A DNA stretch of 7,194 nt from an uncultured Flavobacteriaceae bacterium. GTDB lineage: Bacteria > Bacteroidota > Bacteroidia > Flavobacteriales > Flavobacteriaceae. The notes under the pieces are model-generated. The model was given only the letters and a program-made list of their open reading frames with translations, was not told the origin of the DNA and did not search any database. Every line of letters starts with the position of its first letter. Positions within the stretch are counted from its first letter, which is position 1. Of the stretch, positions 5,693 to 7,194 are shown one piece after another. The stretch spans positions 1 through 7,194 of the forward strand of contig CAMZMA010000127.1 in assembly GCA_947311815.1 (NCBI GenBank), in the 5' to 3' direction. The position numbers and the translations under genes are program-made.

Positions 5693-5822
5693 TGTCATTG
5701 CGAGGAGGAACGACGTGGCAATCTCATAATTCGAAGTAAGAGTTATCTCACAATTCGAAGTAAGCATTAAAAGAGTATGCTGTCGCCACCATTCAGGTTC
5801 GATATTCTTCCTTGAAATGACA
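5693..5822. repeat. 130 bp intergenic repeat with TGTCATT/AATGACA ends and an internal tandem duplication
   Basis: The segment starts TGTCATTGCGAGG and ends AATGACA, so its ends are inverted 7 bp copies. Near the left end is GTGGCAATCTC, and from memory TGTCATTGCGAG...GTGGCAATCTC is a widespread intergenic repeat in Bacteroidota and other bacteria. Within it ATCTCATAATTCGAAGTAAG (5721-5740) is repeated as ATCTCACAATTCGAAGTAAG (5745-5764), 19 of 20 bases the same, with a 24 bp period. GTGGC (5715-5719) and GCCAC (5785-5789 region) are a further inverted pair. It fills nearly all the space between uvrA and the next gene. Confidence 0.65.
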
Positions 5823-5838
5823 ATAAAAACACAAAAAA

Positions 5839-6936
5839 ATGATCACACAACTTACAGACAAACAAAAATTAAATTGGGTGCGTTCTTTCGCTATTTTATC
5901 AATGTTAATTATGATGTTGTACGCACCAAAACTATGGATTACGACCAAAGATTTTCCTGTAATTCCGTTGTTTGATGGATTACCGATTCCGAAATATCCT
6001 TTTGATTATATCTTAGCAATAACGTACGCTTTAAGTATGTTAATCTATCTTTTTAAACCCAAAAGGTGGTTAGGAGTGCTCATTGTTGTTTTATATGTTT
6101 TTCTTTCATTTATTGACCAAAACAGATTACAACCCTATTTTTACCAAAGTATGTTAACAATTTTAGCAATTGTTTTGTACAAAGAACATACCAAAACAAA
6201 AAAAGTACTCCATACAGTTATCCTCATCTTTTTAGCTACTTATTTTTGGAGTGGAATTCATAAAGTAAACGGCATATTTTACACACAATGGATGCACGCT
6301 TTACAGAAACATTTTTCTTTTATTCCTGAAATCTTACTACAACTATTTACCTATGCTGTACCTTGGTTAGAAGCTTTAATGGGAGTTTTATTACTTTTTA
6401 ATAAAACCAGAAAAATAGGTGTTTTCTTTATCATTATCATGCATAGTATTATTGTAATCATGCTATTTTATTTAGGCTACGGATACAATGTAGTTCCGTG
6501 GAATTTACAAAATATATTAAGTGTATTTATTATTTTTTGGAGTTTAAAAACCGATTCTTTTACTGAGTTTTTTGCATATCAACTGAGTTATCAAAAAATA
6601 ATTTTACTCGTTTTTACAGTAATTTTACCCATCAGCAATTTATTTGGCGGTTGGGATCATTTATTATCTTTCAGTTTCTTTTCATCAAAATTAAATTATT
6701 ATTATGTTGAAATTAATGAAGAATTAGAAAATAAATTGCCCAATCACATAAAACGATACTTTAGGTACAACAATAACAAACCGATTATTTATTTAAACGA
6801 ATGGTCTGGAGATGTAAATAAAGTGCTTTTTTATCCTGAAGATAGAATTGCCAATTATATGGATGTGTATTTGCGTTCTTTTGCTGATAATCCACAAAAA
6901 AAAGGATTGACAAAATTAGTGGTGTACAATAAATAA
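5839..6936 (+). CDS. Multi-pass membrane protein, possibly HTTM/DoxX-like
   Basis: This 365-residue protein has about nine hydrophobic spans, near residues 13-34, 55-72, 77-93, 101-115, 122-139, 165-187, 192-213, 219-236 and 253-270, and a hydrophilic C-terminal part of some 90 residues. It has no cleavable signal peptide. DQNRLQPYFYQ (93-103), at the start of the fourth span, and FWSGIHKVNGIFYTQWM (136-152) recall the HTTM (vitamin K-dependent carboxylase-like) and DoxX/MauE groups of membrane proteins, in which an sGxxKln-type motif follows a span. This is an impression from motifs, and I see no catalytic signature that would prove it. There are no cysteines, so a thiol-redox role is unlikely. 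The start lies in an A-rich stretch only 16 bases after the intergenic repeat, so its promoter must lie in the repeat or be that of uvrA. The cellular role is unknown. Confidence 0.85.
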   Translation: MITQLTDKQKLNWVRSFAILSMLIMMLYAPKLWITTKDFPVIPLFDGLPIPKYPFDYILAITYALSMLIYLFKPKRWLGVLIVVLYVFLSFIDQNRLQPYFYQSMLTILAIVLYKEHTKTKKVLHTVILIFLATYFWSGIHKVNGIFYTQWMHALQKHFSFIPEILLQLFTYAVPWLEALMGVLLLFNKTRKIGVFFIIIMHSIIVIMLFYLGYGYNVVPWNLQNILSVFIIFWSLKTDSFTEFFAYQLSYQKIILLVFTVILPISNLFGGWDHLLSFSFFSSKLNYYYVEINEELENKLPNHIKRYFRYNNNKPIIYLNEWSGDVNKVLFYPEDRIANYMDVYLRSFADNPQKKGLTKLVVYNK

Positions 6937-6955
6937 ACCTTTTGTGATGTTTTAA

Positions 6956-6988
6956 ACGAATTCTAATCCAGTACTTACGAATTCTAAT
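6956..6988 (+). promoter_or_regulatory. Two 12 bp direct repeats, possible operator of the lipoprotein gene
   Basis: ACGAATTCTAAT occurs at 6956-6967 and again, identically, at 6977-6988. The copies start 21 bases apart, two turns of the helix, and end just upstream of the -33 element of the next gene. This arrangement is typical of a dimeric activator binding on one face of DNA. The repeats are seen; the operator role is inferred. Confidence 0.5.
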
Positions 6989-6992
6989 TTGC

Positions 6993-7025
6993 TTGATATA
7001 TAAGTAAACTTCCCTCCTACTTTTG
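6993..7025 (+). promoter_or_regulatory. Promoter of the lipoprotein gene
   Basis: TTG at 6993-6995 and TACTTTTG at 7018-7025 are separated by 22 bases. The second box matches TAnnTTTG exactly and the spacing fits the Bacteroidota primary promoter. Transcription would begin near 7031, giving a leader of just under 30 bases before the ATG at 7059. Confidence 0.7.
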
Positions 7026-7058
7026 AAGTGTTATTAATCATTTAAAACCTTCAATATC

Positions 7059-7194
7059 ATGAAAAACATCATTAAAAAAGCAGGAACAATACTTACTGTA
7101 GTATTGCTTATCGGACAATTTACTAGCTGTAAAAAAGCAGCTACAAAAAGTGGGAACATTGCTATGATTCAAGAAAAAGAAATCAGTGCTCATA
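7059..7194 (+). CDS. Lipoprotein, N-terminal part only (cut by window end)
   Basis: Only the first 45 codons are present. MKNIIKKAGT starts a basic n-region, ILTVVLLIGQ is the hydrophobic core, and FTSC (21-24) is a lipobox with C24 as the lipid-modified cysteine. The mature part starts CKKAATKSGNIAMIQEKEIS. Lysines at +2 and +3 after the cysteine do not give the acidic pattern linked to surface export in Bacteroidota, so a periplasmic-facing lipoprotein is more likely. The gene is separate from the preceding membrane protein, with its own promoter and possible operator. The family cannot be told from this fragment. Confidence 0.8.
   Translation, partial: MKNIIKKAGTILTVVLLIGQFTSCKKAATKSGNIAMIQEKEISAH

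Overview
The window looks like chromosomal DNA from a marine-type member of the Flavobacteriia (Bacteroidota). It is AT-rich, upstream regions are A-rich with no clear Shine-Dalgarno sequences, and several genes have boxes matching the Bacteroidota promoter element TAnnTTTG. The proteins also have a flavobacterial look, especially UvrA, the Nth-type glycosylase and the small sigma factor. This assignment is by recognition only; no database search was possible.

Layout. Positions 1-556 hold no convincing intact gene. They contain a cluster of inverted repeats and, on the minus strand just beyond bcp, an open frame without a start that may be a gene remnant (429-551). A thiol peroxidase of the BCP/PrxQ type (557-1009, minus) and an endonuclease III (nth, 1115-1765, plus) diverge from a short shared promoter region. 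Downstream of nth comes a compound intergenic repeat and then a strong bidirectional terminator (1848-1882). Transcription from the other side also ends there. That unit is an ECF-type sigma factor (2090-2677, minus) followed by a 47-codon small ORF (1890-2033, minus). The sigma gene has a leader with nested inverted repeats whose base abuts the start codon.

uvrA (2894-5686, plus) is divergent from the sigma gene. It is followed by a 130 bp intergenic repeat of the TGTCATTGCGAG type, then a nine-span membrane protein of uncertain family (5839-6936, plus). The window ends inside a lipoprotein gene (from 7059, plus) that has a good promoter and, upstream of it, two 12 bp direct repeats 21 bp apart.

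Functionally, bcp (peroxide detoxification), nth (base excision repair) and uvrA (nucleotide excision repair) suggest a stress and repair neighbourhood. They are not one operon, however: most are divergent or separated by repeats. I found no mobile element with a transposase, no CRISPR array and no RNA gene. The most interesting items are the sigma factor leader, the small ORF behind it, the interleaved inverted repeats at the left end, and the loss of the iron-sulfur cysteines in Nth.
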